Notes under the pieces: generated by a model | Seen by the model: only the letters and a program-made list of their open reading frames with translations | Told to the model about the DNA's origin: nothing | Databases searched by the model: none | Program-made: the position numbers and the translations under genes | In this document: positions 21,802-33,757 of the stretch, one piece after another | Numbering within the stretch: position 1 is the stretch's first letter | Layout of the letters: each line of letters begins with the position of its first letter | Assembly: GCF_020509005.1 (NCBI RefSeq) | Contig: NC_063022.1 | Span: 2,976,001-3,040,000 of the forward strand | Length of the DNA: 64,000 nt | Direction: 5' to 3' | From: Fulvia fulva | Taxonomy: Eukaryota; Ascomycota; Dothideomycetes; Mycosphaerellales; Mycosphaerellaceae

Positions 21802-22935
21802 ATGGCCTCTCGTTGGCCTGAAATTCTCCTCCTCTGCTTGATCGCAGCTGCCAGTGGCAATTGGATCCTCTTTCTGACGACTGGTGGCCTCCAAGAACTG
21901 TCTGAGGAAGACATCAAGAGCTACATCGCAGAGGACTTGCGTGCTGCCACCCACTTCACATCCATCCCATGGCTGGATGCCATGCTAAAGCAGAATACTC
22001 TGGTGAATGTTGTGCTTCTCACTGCTTCGTCGCCCATCAGTGCCCAAACACGGCCCATGATGGCTTTTTTGCTTGAGGACATGACCGTGGCTATCGCAGT
22101 GCTGGTGAGAAGCTTACAGCGCCGCGAATTGACATCTGCGATGAGGCTGGCACTGTATGTCCCGCCCGACTGAAGTCCGATGTTAAAGAGAGCAATTTCC
22201 TGATGTCTTGACAGGCTTCTGTTCTGGCTTGCCTTGACGGCCAACCTGACTTCGGCCTTTGTTCTGCCTCTTTATAGTCTTGTGCACCTGAGAAGTCTCA
22301 CAGGAGACAACACCTCTCGCATCACTGCTCGAAGACTGGATGGGGTTACAAGCACGTTCGGCGCACTGATAGGATTTGGACTTCCGGCTTTTATGTCCCT
22401 AGATCCTTTGCAGCACGGCGCATACTCTCAACTCCGATGGATAGCCGTGTCTACTGCGTTTCCGATGTGCGTCACTGTGGTTGAGTGTTTTCGTCACGCT
22501 ATGTACTACGCCATTCCCGCCAATGGTCATGTCACTCTTCCAAAAGGCATCAGGGTGGCAGATGCGAGAAACGCATTCCTTCTATTGGGATCAGGTGCAG
22601 CGACAGCCCACGTCCTGACACGGAGACGTTTCTCACTCGGAATTGGAGAAGTTCTGGTGCCCACGCAACGGCTGGACATGGCAGCACACGAAAAGTTTGG
22701 CAAACTCATGGCTTTCATGCAAGCTGACTGCATTTTGACTAATGCCTGGATGATACTCTTGGCGATCATAGTCTCAACTGGTCAGTATCACAAGAAGTGG
22801 TATATGAATTGCCTATCGATCGGCGTGAGTACCTGGGCAATTGGACCGGGTGCAACTTTCGCATTCGTGTGGGCACTGCGGGAAGGAGATAGCGAAGGAA
22901 TCTCAACGTCTGTAACGAAATCAACCGCGAGATAA
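21802..22935 (+). CDS. Polytopic membrane protein of unknown function
   Basis: 357 aa in two exons, 21802-22154 and 22215-22935, with a 60-bp intron (GTATGT...GACAG); the junction gives LALLLFWLALTANL and the total is divisible by three. About eight hydrophobic segments can be read, the first near residues 5-27 (WPEILLLCLIAAASGNW) and others around LLLFWLALTANLTSAFVLPL, FGALIGFGLPAFM, AVSTAFPMCVTVV, AFLLLGSGAATAHV, ILTNAWMILLAIIV and WAIGPGATFAFVWAL. It is not an MFS or ABC transporter by any motif I see. Multi-span membrane proteins of similar size occur in fungal terpenoid and indole-diterpene clusters, some as cyclases, but I cannot assign it. Its end is 31 bp from the convergent P450 stop. 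Confidence 0.8.
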
Positions 22936-22966
22936 GTATCGAGAAGGTCGCAGGAATATGTCTCAT

Positions 22967-24781
22967 TCACTTTACTCGATTGAAGACTAGATTCAAGGGT
23001 GCAAGCGACATGCTGAAATGATCCTTCGACTCGTTCAGTAGAAGAGAACCGTCTTCCCCTGGTGCAAGACGCACATCGTGTGCCAATAAGACCTTTGCAG
23101 TCAAGGATCGAATCTCCATCATGGCCAAAGACTTCCCGATGCATTGGTAAGGCCCGTGCGCGAAGGGTACCCACGCATTGATGTTCTTAATGAGTTCGGG
23201 CTTGCTATACCAACGCTCTGGAATGAACGCCTCAGCTTGCACATACGCGGATGCGTCTAGGCTGTTATCAGCATATCAATATAATGTGGCTTCGGCGTAC
23301 TCACCGCGATGAACACTGAAAGTCGGAAGCTGTATGTTCGTGTTACCGGGGATGTAGATCTCTCCGACTTGCAGCCCTTGTGGTGGAGTGAGGCGAAAGA
23401 CACCGCTGGGTCCAGGAGGGAAGAGTCTCAATGCCTCCTTGATGCATGCATTTAGGTGCTTGCAGCTATTGATGTCGACATCCGACCACGATTCAACTCC
23501 TTGGATGCATGCTCCAAGTTCCTCTCGGATTATCAGTACATGGTCGGGATGCTTTGCCAAGAGATAAAAGAGATATATCATGGCAGATGCACTCGTTTCG
23601 CTGCCTGCCGTGATAAGTAGTCTGGCGTCCACTCTGAATAGGGCGTTGGTCGCTGGATCTGGCTCATGCTCGTAGATCCTGTGGAGCCAAGACACCATAC
23701 TCCGGCTGCTTGGATGGTCCGCATCTTTACCAAGATAAAAGTTGGATCGCACTGCGTTCTCCAACTCTCGGTTGGTAAAGGCATGGAAATCTGCCAGCGG
23801 ATTGCCTGGTATGAGCTTCAAGAGACGAATGAACCTGAAGATCGTCAGAAATGATCAGTATCGACATACACAGCAGCACGAACCAAGGGGGCAGCACCAG
23901 ACCCAGTATTTCCATACCACTCGAGAGGACTTCGACCATAGCAGCAGCTTCTCCGCTACCGGTAAGAGCATCATGCTTGCCAAACACGGTGGCCTGCATG
24001 ACGAGGAACATGTGAATCGAGATCCAGTACGTTATATTCATGGGAACGCCCTCGAGCTCGGTGATACGTTGCACGAACTTGCGATTCACAGGTTGAATCT
24101 CCCTGTCATAAGAACGTAGAGCGCTGACCGAAAAGGCTGGCGCCCAAAGCCTTCGTTTCGCTTCATGCTTTGCTGGGTCTCGCTCCTCGTGAAGAGAGTG
24201 ATGGGGGTAGTCGATGTCGTACCAAGCTCCTTTGACTGTGGTAGCATTGTATCCCAGCACCGGCTCCACGAAGGTAGGATCTGATATGGAGAGATGGGTT
24301 GCGCCAGTGCGTACAATCCGGCCGTATCGTCTGGCACGTCCATCAGCATACGGCAGCTATAGTATCGCATGAGTAACACAAACCGGTGCAAATCCTGCAG
24401 CCTTTGGTACTGGTTCAGCTTCTTGCCGACATGGAAAGCCAACCAAAAATCGGTCAAGCGTGCGGAAAATGGGCCAGGAAACCGGTTCAAGGGTGACAAG
24501 AATAGGCGATAGAGGATCGTACTCAACACAGCACCGCCGACGAGAGAGCCACCATGGAATGTAGCAATGTAGATGGAATCCGCTGGAGATTTTGCAAGCC
24601 ATCGATACAAGAAGTACGGATAGAACGCAGTGATCGCAAACGAGATGCCGAGAAGGCTGTACAAATGGCGGTGGTACTCGTAACGTTGAAAGTACACGGT
24701 GTGGACCACCACGCCCCCAAGAGCGATGGAAAGTGCTGTTTGCGAGCTGCTCATTGAGTCCTCATACATGACCGCCATCAT
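22967..24781 (-). CDS. Cytochrome P450 monooxygenase
   Basis: Membrane-anchored heme oxygenase, 554 aa. Exons 24781-24384, 24330-23884, 23834-23305, 23256-22967 total 1665 nt. Junctions rebuild LHRRYGRIVRTG, LPPWFIRLLKLIPG and SVHRDASAYVQAEAF. Motifs: N-terminal hydrophobic segments then LYRLFLSPLNRFPGP; I-helix AGSETSA near 356; KEALRLFPPGP (ExxR) near 413; FIPERW; heme loop PFAHGPYQCIGKS with Cys near 496, in which the usual Arg two before the Cys is Tyr, a variant seen in some fungal families. The second intron has an alternative donor 12 bp downstream that also keeps frame but would be only 37 bp, so I prefer the 49-bp intron (23883-23835). Probable hydroxylation or epoxidation step (inference). 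Confidence 0.9.
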
Positions 24782-25710
24782 AGTGGTCGCGGGCGTATTT
24801 CACGACAGAGAGTAACACAAGACGTGGTCACACTTCGAAAGCTGTGATGCTCTCACCTGGGTGTTCAGTTACGCCGGGTGCTAATGCAAAGCTTCAACTG
24901 CCGATGGCCCATGCAAATGCACGAACATCAGAGGCCGACGTTGTGCATCATGGCATGCACTGAGACAGGTGTCCCGGTCATCTCAAACGTCGCCCTGGGC
25001 TTCAATCTGGTGCACTAAAATACATGTTCTGCCCCGCACAATACAATATTCCTCGGCAGGTTGAGCTTCGAACTTTCTTTCCGAGGGGCCTGTGTACCCT
25101 TGTTAATGGATTCTGGATCAGGCTCCCTAGCCTCGGCGGAAATGGACGTCATGGAACTAGAGTCTTGAAAAGGTTCCGCCGACAAGGACATGCGAGATTT
25201 GTTGGCCTTTGCCATGTGCTATGATCTCGTAGCGTGACCTCCCTAGTCGAAGCTTGTCGTTCCTTCACACCACCCCGGAGGCCAAACGAACGGGGTACGG
25301 CCGTGCAGTCCCTTTGCACCTTCTCTCGACCAGAGTTTCTTCAAAGTCAGCTTGTCCCCTGCCAACTGCGTCCTCATCTGATACGTCAACGACAGGCACG
25401 TGGGGGTCGCATGGACATGAACTTACACCTCGAACAGGTATATGTATTGAGGCTGAAGTGCTGGTCTAACGCAACCTAAATTCTGTCGACGAGGTTGCAA
25501 AGGGCCATATAGGCAACCACGTGAACTCACCCCACAACACCAGCGGCCGTATGTGGGGTTACAGGCGTGTGCGATGTAAGTTCATTTACCGATCGATAAG
25601 CTCGTTCAGTGATGATATATGAAAATACTGACCAGGGCGTGTCCGGTGCGTGCGAATCTACCTCCTTCTCAGGCGATTCGCGATCAGACCCCTCCCTTCC
25701 TAGAATGGCT
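24782..25710. other. Intergenic region upstream of the P450
   Basis: Ordinary composition, including the P450 promoter. The only interesting item is the small minus-strand ORF at 25015-25215, listed separately. The RIP-mutated block begins at about 25,710. Confidence 0.4.
25015..25215 (-). CDS. Small ORF, possible truncated N-terminus
   Basis: 66 codons with an ATG start and a hydrophilic Ser/Glu/Lys-rich sequence (MAKANKSRMSLSAEP..., then SISAEAREPDPESINKGT) that looks like the cytosolic N-terminus of a larger fungal protein. The following sequence contains no continuation I can recognise. It may be a remnant of a gene lost when the adjacent transposon block formed, or chance. Confidence 0.2.
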   Translation of the reverse strand: MAKANKSRMSLSAEPFQDSSSMTSISAEAREPDPESINKGTQAPRKESSKLNLPRNIVLCGAEHVF

Positions 25711-26890
25711 TAGTGTCAGGGTCTAGTCTCTAGGCGAAGCGCCTAAAATAAACATAGTAGATTCGGTCGCTTTCGCCTTACAAAGCCCGCTAAGACAATA
25801 ACACCTTCTAGAATAATATAATAATAGCGTATAGTAAGCCTTCTCTCGAGAAGAGGTTTCTCGGAAAGTATATAAAGATAAGATATAAGTTATTATATTT
25901 ATTAAAGCCGCCTCCGTAAGCTATAAAAATAATGAGCGATAAATACCTAGGGTTATTTTCGAGTTATATAAAAGCTAGCTATTCCGAGCGATAGTAATAC
26001 TATTATTAGCTATATATAACTAAATATGTAACGGCATCCTATCTCCTCGTTATATAGAATAAGCTCTAAGTCTCGGCTCTAAAATAAATAGCTTATACGT
26101 TATACTATAGCCTCCGAGAGTACGTAAGTAAAGTATAAGCCGAATTTATCTAGATCTACTCCTTTACTCTTAGACTCTCGTAAGCTCGAGGCGGAACTAC
26201 CTTTAAGTAATACGTAGTATAAGAAGGAGATTAGTACGAATAACGTTCCTCGCGCGTATATTTACGCGTACGACACTAAGGCCTAATTAAGTATAGCGAA
26301 TAATAAGTATTAGCTATACTATAGTAATATATAAGCTTATAAATACTCGAGTATAGGTAGTAGCGTTAGCGAGAAGGAAGTAGAGCTCTATTACTAGCTC
26401 TAGATAAGCGCTGAGCCGCGCTCTTATTAACTAAGTGAACTATTTCCTAAAGCTACGTTCTTACTAGTCGTTCTAAAGAGAGCTTATAACTATAGATTAT
26501 GACGTAGTAAGAGAGTAGTACTAAGGGTAATTGTAAGTAGGCTATATTTAGTATAGAGAAGTACTTAGCCGTGCTCTTATTAGTATATTTTACTTCGTAA
26601 TAACGTAACCTAATCTTATATAACAAGCTCCTTAAGCGCTCCTATATAGTAGGATAATAACTAAATACTGAAGTAGAATATTACTCGTATAGCTTATTAC
26701 TTAGCTATACTATTTTATAATCACTATATAATATTATATTTTTAGTTGAATTTAAGTTTAGGGATAACTACTTTAAGTTACTAGAAATATATAACCTACT
26801 ATACTATACCTATTAACGAACTTATAGTTACGTACTATCCGTACATTTCGTACTATCTATAGACTTTAGGTAGTTAACATATATTAAGTA
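25711..26890. repeat. RIP-mutated repeat block, unassigned
   Basis: Starts sharply at tgtcagggtctagtctc (about 25,712), which resembles the TG start of a gypsy-type LTR, and continues as TpA-rich sequence without recognisable coding content until pogo copy B. Probably an old LTR element remnant. Confidence 0.4.
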
Positions 26891-28743
26891 ACGTAAAGTA
26901 CTAGTAAGCTAGAAACACTAGTAAGCTAGGAATTTTGTCTTAGTACGACTAACTCGTATTCTTTATTAATCGTTCTCACTACTATTAAATAGAGAACTAG
27001 TGAACTTAATACTCTTATCCGATTTAGATTTATTCTCTTTGTCTTCCTAGTATATTTATACGTTATCGCCAGTCCGACCGTAGTTACTATACTACCGTCT
27101 ACTTAGCTAGCCCTCTTTTATACCCTCTGACCTACGACTCTTCTTTGACTATTCTATAGCCTTTAACGACTCGACGACTACCTATAACGAGCCAACTCTA
27201 TACTCTAAGACCCCGCCGTACTAGAGACGCTTTCGTTTACGAGATCGGCGCTTTATAAGAGTCTTAAATTATCGTTTAAGCTTAGAGTTACGAGCTCTAA
27301 GAAGCGTATTCTCTTATAGTATTACTTCGCCGCCTTTTATAAGCTAAGAGAAGCTATTATAAGCTGTTTTAGAGTTGCTTAGTATAGCGTCGTATATAAG
27401 CTTAGATTACGACGTAAACTCCTTCGAATTACTTAGAGTTTAAGACTACTATAATGTTGTCTAAAGCGGGGGTAGTCCTAGCGGAGTTCGTAGGCGTATA
27501 TTAAGGCGATCAAATACTACTTACGCGTTAATAGGAACTAACCCTATAGTATCAAAGGCCTTCTTATAGTTTAACGCAATAAACACGTCGAAAAACGCGT
27601 CTTTAAACGCCGGAAGGAAGGTTTCTTTATTAATATAGAAGACGCGCTAACGCGCTAAGTCCCGTACGCGTTATAAGTACTTTAGCTCTAATAGCGTAAA
27701 ACAAACCACGTTAAGAGGCTATAGGATATACGACGAATACGCCGGTATATAGAGCGTAAGGATCTTATAGTCTAGATAGTAGTCCTTAAAACCCTAGTTT
27801 AAATAGCTTATATAGCCGTCCAAAATAAGTAACCTATAGCTACCTATAGAACGCGCCTCTATATACGCGTCAAAGTGCTTTAACTACTCGAGGCTAGGTA
27901 CGTTGTTTGTCTATCTATTCTCGGAGACCGTAAGCTTCTAAATCCGCGGTATATCTACCTCTTCGTACTATACTTAAATATAGACGCGCCCTTTATAGAT
28001 AATAAAGGGCGGGGTTGAGTAGCTAGTAGTATAGATACTTTAAATGACTATAACCTACTCTCTATTACTAGGCTAAGTAGTCGTAGGGCAAGAGCGTCGT
28101 TCTGAGCTAGTAACGACTTTTATAGAGCCAATTACGCCTATTTAAAAGCCCGTCTTATCGAAGTTATAGATATCCTCGTTATATACGCTATACTTAGTAA
28201 TCGTCTCTTTTATAAGCTTGAACTAGGCGCTTATAACTTCTATATCTTCCTAGAGTATTCTCTAACGATCCTTCGCTCGGTTAAAGGCCGTTTTAAACTC
28301 GGTGAAGCGCGAAACGAATCTCTCTACCTAGTTCTTACCTACCGGATCCGCGTCGCGTTTACCGAGTAGCTTGTCCGCTATATCTACTACCTCGCTAAGG
28401 GTAGGCCCGGATCCTCGCGAATCGAGGTCGAGGATATATCGAACAATTGTCTATTCTTCGGTTAACGTAAGTTTATACTAGATAGGGCGAGTATCGACGC
28501 GAGGAGTAATTCCGTAGTACCGGCTAGTTAGCGTCGAATAAGGTACGTAATATACTATAGCTACGCGTAGGAGACTCGGAAATTGGCCCTAACGAGAGGT
28601 AGAGAGGGTAAGAGCAATTCTGCCTTCTTTATTAGACGATTATATATTATGTTATTAAGACATAGTACGATAATTAAGAAGTTAGTCATACTAAGACAAA
28701 ATTCCTAGCTTACTAGTATTCCTAGCTTACTAGTACTTTACGT
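26891..28743 (-). mobile_element. RIP-mutated Fot1/pogo-type DNA transposon, copy B
   Basis: 1853 bp, flanked by TA (26889-26890 and 28744-28745). Terminal inverted repeats ACGTAAAGTACTAG / CTAGTACTTTACGT. Same doubled 17-bp subterminal motif and same broken minus-strand DDE transposase as copy A at 14679-16529. The two copies differ at only scattered bases by eye and lie in the same orientation 10.4 kb apart. Confidence 0.9.
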
Positions 28744-28823
28744 TATAGCGTATATCTTATATCTATAGAAGGGCTAGTATATAGAGTTTAATACCGCTAC
28801 GCTTACTATTAGAGGTTTATAAC

Positions 28824-29036
28824 TATCGCGATCTAAGCCTATATATAGGTAATAGCCTATTATCAAAACTTTAGGCTACGTACGCTAAGAATTAGGTAAC
28901 TAATTAGTTATATATAGCCTCTTTAAGAGTAATACTTATCTATTCTAGATAGATATATATAATATATAATCTACTTTTAAAACACCCTATATAAGCCCGT
29001 ATAATAACTTTCTATATAAATAACGTAATAGTTATA
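28824..29036 (+). repeat. LTR of copia-like family A, intact copy
   Basis: 213 bp from TATCGCGATC to GTTATA. Matches the two interrupted copies at 16785 and 46927. It precedes the gag-like remnant on the same strand and is probably its 5' LTR. Confidence 0.7.
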
Positions 29037-32000
29037 AGCCCGACTAGCGCTTACTAATATTTACTACGATAAGGAAGCCCTAAAGTAGAGTTTATATTGT
29101 CGTAATACTACTACTATAACTAGTATAGTAGTACCCCCTAGGCCTAGTAAACCCGCGTAGAACTTTTACTAGCCTATAACCTATCCGTAGTTATAGCTAC
29201 TTCCGAGATATCCGGGGTAACTACCGGTACTCTACCTTAGAGTACTGTAGTTCTAAAGAGCTATAACTTATAGGATAAGTTTAACCGTTAGCTAGAGCTC
29301 TATATAGAGTCTTTAAATATCTAGAAGTATATAGATCCTTACTAACTAAGTAACGAGCTAATAGAGCCTACTTACTTAATATTTCAGGAAATCTAATAAG
29401 TATATATAGTAGGAGATGCTATAGCGAGAGACCTTATTAAGCTACGGTAAATAGATATAGACCGTAAGTAATAAATATACGATATCTTTGTAGTTATACG
29501 GTCTAAGCTTATTACCTACCTTATCTATATTATAACCGAGTTAGAATAAGAGCTTATATATAGCCGGACTACCCTTAGAGCGAAATACTAGGCTCTTAAG
29601 AATTAGTATAGCCTAGATAATATACTACGTAATCGGTAGTTTATAGTTAAGCTATCTAGGCTATAAAAAGCTAGCGTACGTAAAATTAATAATTAGTACT
29701 TAGACTAGTTAGTTTTATAGACTAAGATACTAAAGTATAACTATACCGAGTACGACGACCTTAGTAGATACTTCCTACTTAATATTTAGTAGAAGTAGGC
29801 TCTAGCCTACGGTACTTCTCTATATAACGAGTAGAAGCGGGACAAAATATTACTATAAAAGCTTACTAAGCGTTACCTCGAGTAGATACGCAATACCGTA
29901 CTAGTAATAACTAACGGTCGATTAGTCTTTATAACCTTCTCCGGAGAAACCTTAGTAGAGGATAAAACGGTATCTATAGTAGAGAGTACTAGTTAAAAGG
30001 AGGGTAATAATAACCGTAGTAGTAGCCGCGGTAATAAGGGCCGTAGTAGTAGCCGCGGCGATAAGGATAAGAATAAGAACAATGATAATAATAATAGGCT
30101 AAGTAGCTACTAGAACATTACCGGCAAGCCTAAGGATACCTATTATAAGGGCCTATTCTTATACGATATAATTAACCCTAATAAGCACCTAGTAAAGGAT
30201 TAGTGCTTAGAGTAGTAGAAGAAGTACTAGAAAAACTTTATTCACTACTACTTTATAATAGTAGCCTTAGTATAAGGCTATCTATATATAATATTAGGGA
30301 TAGGGATAAGGTAGTATCCCTACTTAGTCTAGACATATCGGGAGCCTTTAACTACGTATTATACCCGTAGCTACTCTATATCTTAAGGTCAAAAGGACTC
30401 CCTAAGTAGCTTATTAACTTTATACGGTCCTACTTCTAAAACCGTAGTACGTTAATTCTAGTCGGTTAGTATAAAAGCCTATTTTAAGTAGTCTATACTA
30501 GAATCCCGTAAGGCTTAACGCTAGTACCTATCCTATTCCTCTTCTTTATAGCGACGCTACTCCTAGCCCTAGAATCCTAGAACACCGCTACGAGCGGCTT
30601 CGTAGACGATATAAACATCCTAGCGTAGTCGTCCTCGACTAAGGAGAACTATAGCCTACTAGAAGAGAAGTATAAGATCTACGAGGACTAGGCTAGAAGG
30701 TATAGGACTCGGTTTACTCTAGAAAAGTATAACCTAATACACTTTACGCGCCGGCTACGGTTCTATAATATATAAGCTTCTATCTAGATATAGGGGTATA
30801 TAACTAACCCGGTAAATTAGCTTAGGATCCTCGGACTATAGGTAGACCCGGCGCTACGGTAGAGGAAGTACGTAAAGGCAATATTACGGAAAGCTAAACA
30901 GAATATAGTATTATACTAGAGGCTTACTACGTCTATATAGGGGGCGGACTTTCGGTATTTACGACTTCTATATACGGCTATTATACGGCTAGTCCTTACC
31001 TATAGTAGCTAAGTATAGTCCTTAGGCGAGAGGGCCTACCTATAAACGGGACTCGTTACGCCGTTAGCGAAGATCTAAAACTAATGCCTAAGGAAGGTTA
31101 CCGGGGTATATAAGTCGATACTAATAAGGATACTTAAGTACGAGACCGCTATACCGCCGATCGACCTATATATCTAGGGACTACGGACCTCCTACTTAGG
31201 TAAGTTAGTATAGTACCTAGTATAGAAGGTTATTACTAGTATAGTCGTAAGGGCCCGCGAATTAGTACTAGCGTATAAGGGTATTTGACCCGGGACCGAG
31301 CCGAACTACCGGGTAAGGGACGAATAGCTAGTAATATAATAGGAGGGTAAGAAAACGTTTATAGAGTAACTATAGAAAGAGAGGTAGAACAACTAGGCTA
31401 TAGGGTATAGTAGACGCCCTTAGCTAGCGGGACAACCTAAGGAATAGTTAGCTATAAAATCCGCGGTTAAGTACCCCCTAAAGCTTATCTACTACCGCCT
31501 TACGAGGGTATAGAGTAGTATAATAACCTAACTACGAAGCGAACATATCGGTCTCTAAGGGTACCTATTATAGAGGAAGGTTCTAGAATATACGAATACT
31601 AGCTACCCCTACGGCTATTACTTCTAGAATATACGGTACGTACTTCTCGTCTATCCGAGGTAGTCGCTAGGAAGGGGGAGGTAGATAGTAAAGGCGAGGA
31701 ACCGGACGATTAGGGCACTTCTTAATAACGTTAAGGACCTACGGCGTATTACGAACTAGATACTAGAGAAGGACTAGCTAGAACAGTACCGCCTAGTAGG
31801 AGTAGTATAGGAAGAGAGGACACGGCGTAGCGTAACGAGACCGGCTAGGAGCGGGGGCTAACGGAGTAGTAATATAGACTACGTACGTTTAGAGGGAAAG
31901 CTAATCTAGATAAGGAGAAGTTAGTCGCGGGAAGGGTTTTTATCTATTCGGGTTTCCCTTTATATATAATAATACATATATACCTATATAGGCCGAATAG

Positions 32001-32400
32001 GGTCCTAGAATAGGGGAATAATAAATCTTTCTATAATATTAGGGTCCTTCGGACTATACCGGACGTAGAGAAGCCGTACGTAATATATACTACTACTTAT
32101 CTACGAAGTCCCGGCCTTAAGAAATAAAGTAAGCTTTAGTTTATCTACGATTTGGAGAGTCGTAGGCGTAGTATATACTACGATATCCCTACTCTTATAG
32201 TTCTAAAGCTTCCTATCGTTATAATCTATATACGCTAAAATAGAGCCTTAAAACGATTCCGTAAGCGACTCGCCTAAGCCTCGCCTAAGCCCTAGAACCT
32301 AATAGCGGTTACGTAGAGAAGCTCTTATTATAAGGAGAGAAGTATTACGAGAAGAGATCGAAGAGTAGGCCCTAGAGAGAGAGGTCGTAGAGTCATAGCG
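29037..32400 (+). pseudogene. Copia-like gag remnant, split by a LINE
   Basis: From about 29250 to 30286 a plus-strand frame with many RIP stops reads like an LTR-retrotransposon gag: a Trp/Leu-rich start near 29284, long helical middle, then an Asn/Arg/Ser-rich hydrophilic tail (about 29990-30110). It is followed by the LINE insertion at 30300-32031. The target continues after the duplicated tataatattaggg at 32044. No intact pol gene is attached. The right boundary with the gypsy element is not sharp. Confidence 0.5.
30300..32031 (+). mobile_element. 5'-truncated, RIP-mutated LINE (family B) with target duplication
   Basis: 1732 bp of LINE 3' half: reverse transcriptase onward through the C-terminal region and 3' UTR. 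Flanked by a perfect 13-bp duplication, tataatattaggg (30287-30299 and 32032-32044). It aligns with 62570-64000 and, inverted, with 56236-58000. All frames are broken by stops. Confidence 0.85.
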
Positions 32401-32914
32401 TCTACGAGACGTAACTAAAGACCTAGGTCTATATAGTAGAAGCGAAGGTACTCCGTATCTAAGCAAATACCCGCCCTCTAAAACTCTAAGTACTATTACT
32501 AACGATAATAAGGTAGTAATAGGCGCCGCGATATAGTAAGCGACCCGCCTACGTCTTAAAGAACCTACGCTCTTTAAGGGCGATTTAATTAAGAAGGCCC
32601 GGGTATTTCTACGAGAGCTTATAATTACCTTCGCTCTCTCCGGCGCTATATATACGACTAATAGGAGTAAGGCCCTATATAGAGTTATATTCCTAATAGA
32701 AGAAGTAAGCGAGAGATAGTATATAAACTATAACGTTACGGATCTAGAGGGATATACCTACGGTAACTTTAAAGTCTTCTATTAGAACGTATACGGAGAC
32801 CCTATAAACCGCGTATTAAATACTATACTCGAATATAAGGCGGTAAAGTAGAAGGATAACTAAACGGCGAGGTAGTTTATAACCGAGCTAGACGTTATAG
32901 AGGATTAGTTAGGA

Positions 32915-33757
32915 TTAATTAGTTAATTGTTCTATTAATATACTATTTAAGTCCTAGACTATATAATACGGGGGATTGCTCTACTAATTTCGAGAGAGAG
33001 GAAAAGCCCTACGGCGGTAAAAACCTCTTAAAGTACTAATAGTTCGTTCTTCGAGATATTACCGAGGCCTTCCCGCCTTACGAGCGCCGGCTAAAGCTCG
33101 TACTCCTTTCTAGCCGTAAAGATCGGACAAATATTATATCCGGTTATCGTTCTTATCTTATTTAGTTTTTAATATACTTTCCCGGACGTAGTGTTCTTAC
33201 CCTTACCGTACGCCTTACGGTAGACTTATTATCTTATTTAGTTTTTAGTATTCCGCCCTTAAATTTCCGCTAAGCTTATAAGATCACGTGACCTATAAAC
33301 ACAAGAAAAACTGCTATTCCCTTACTCTTCCTCTACTCGTATCCCCTCCGGATAGTTAGGTACGTAGGTACTTATCTCTACGTACCCCGAAATACGTAGA
33401 GGTGCCTCTATCGTCCTCTAGCCGAGATATCGAGGCTACTATATCTCTTCTCTCGACGGGGTGCTCTAGAAACGGGTTACTACTCCGTTCTATCGTAAGT
33501 CGGGAGCCGGTTCGGGGGAGTATATAGGGAAGGGTAGTACCGCGTAGTTATAGCTATTATATCATATTTCGTGTCTTATAGATCTCGTAGGTCTCGTAGA
33601 TCGTTCGTAGGAGGCGCGCGCGTCTTATCTTTATACGGCTTTCTTCCTAGCTACCGTATAGGCTTTATAGAGAGAGACTTATTTAAGACTTAGTTTCCCT
33701 TCGTAACGAAGGTACCTACGTCGTCCGCCGTATAAAGGCGCTCTCTATAGACGACTA
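32915..33757. mobile_element. Short non-LTR retroposon-like element, copy 2, inside gypsy gag
   Basis: 843 bp bounded by a perfect 12-bp duplication, gattagttagga (32903-32914 and 33758-33769). Removing the insert and one repeat makes the gag frame continuous (LDVIED, stop, LG, then DYIEA...RYLLAKL). The ends match copy 1 at 18501-19249: left tactatttaagtcctagac, right cgtcgtccgccg..aaaggcg. No open frame of note. Confidence 0.7.
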
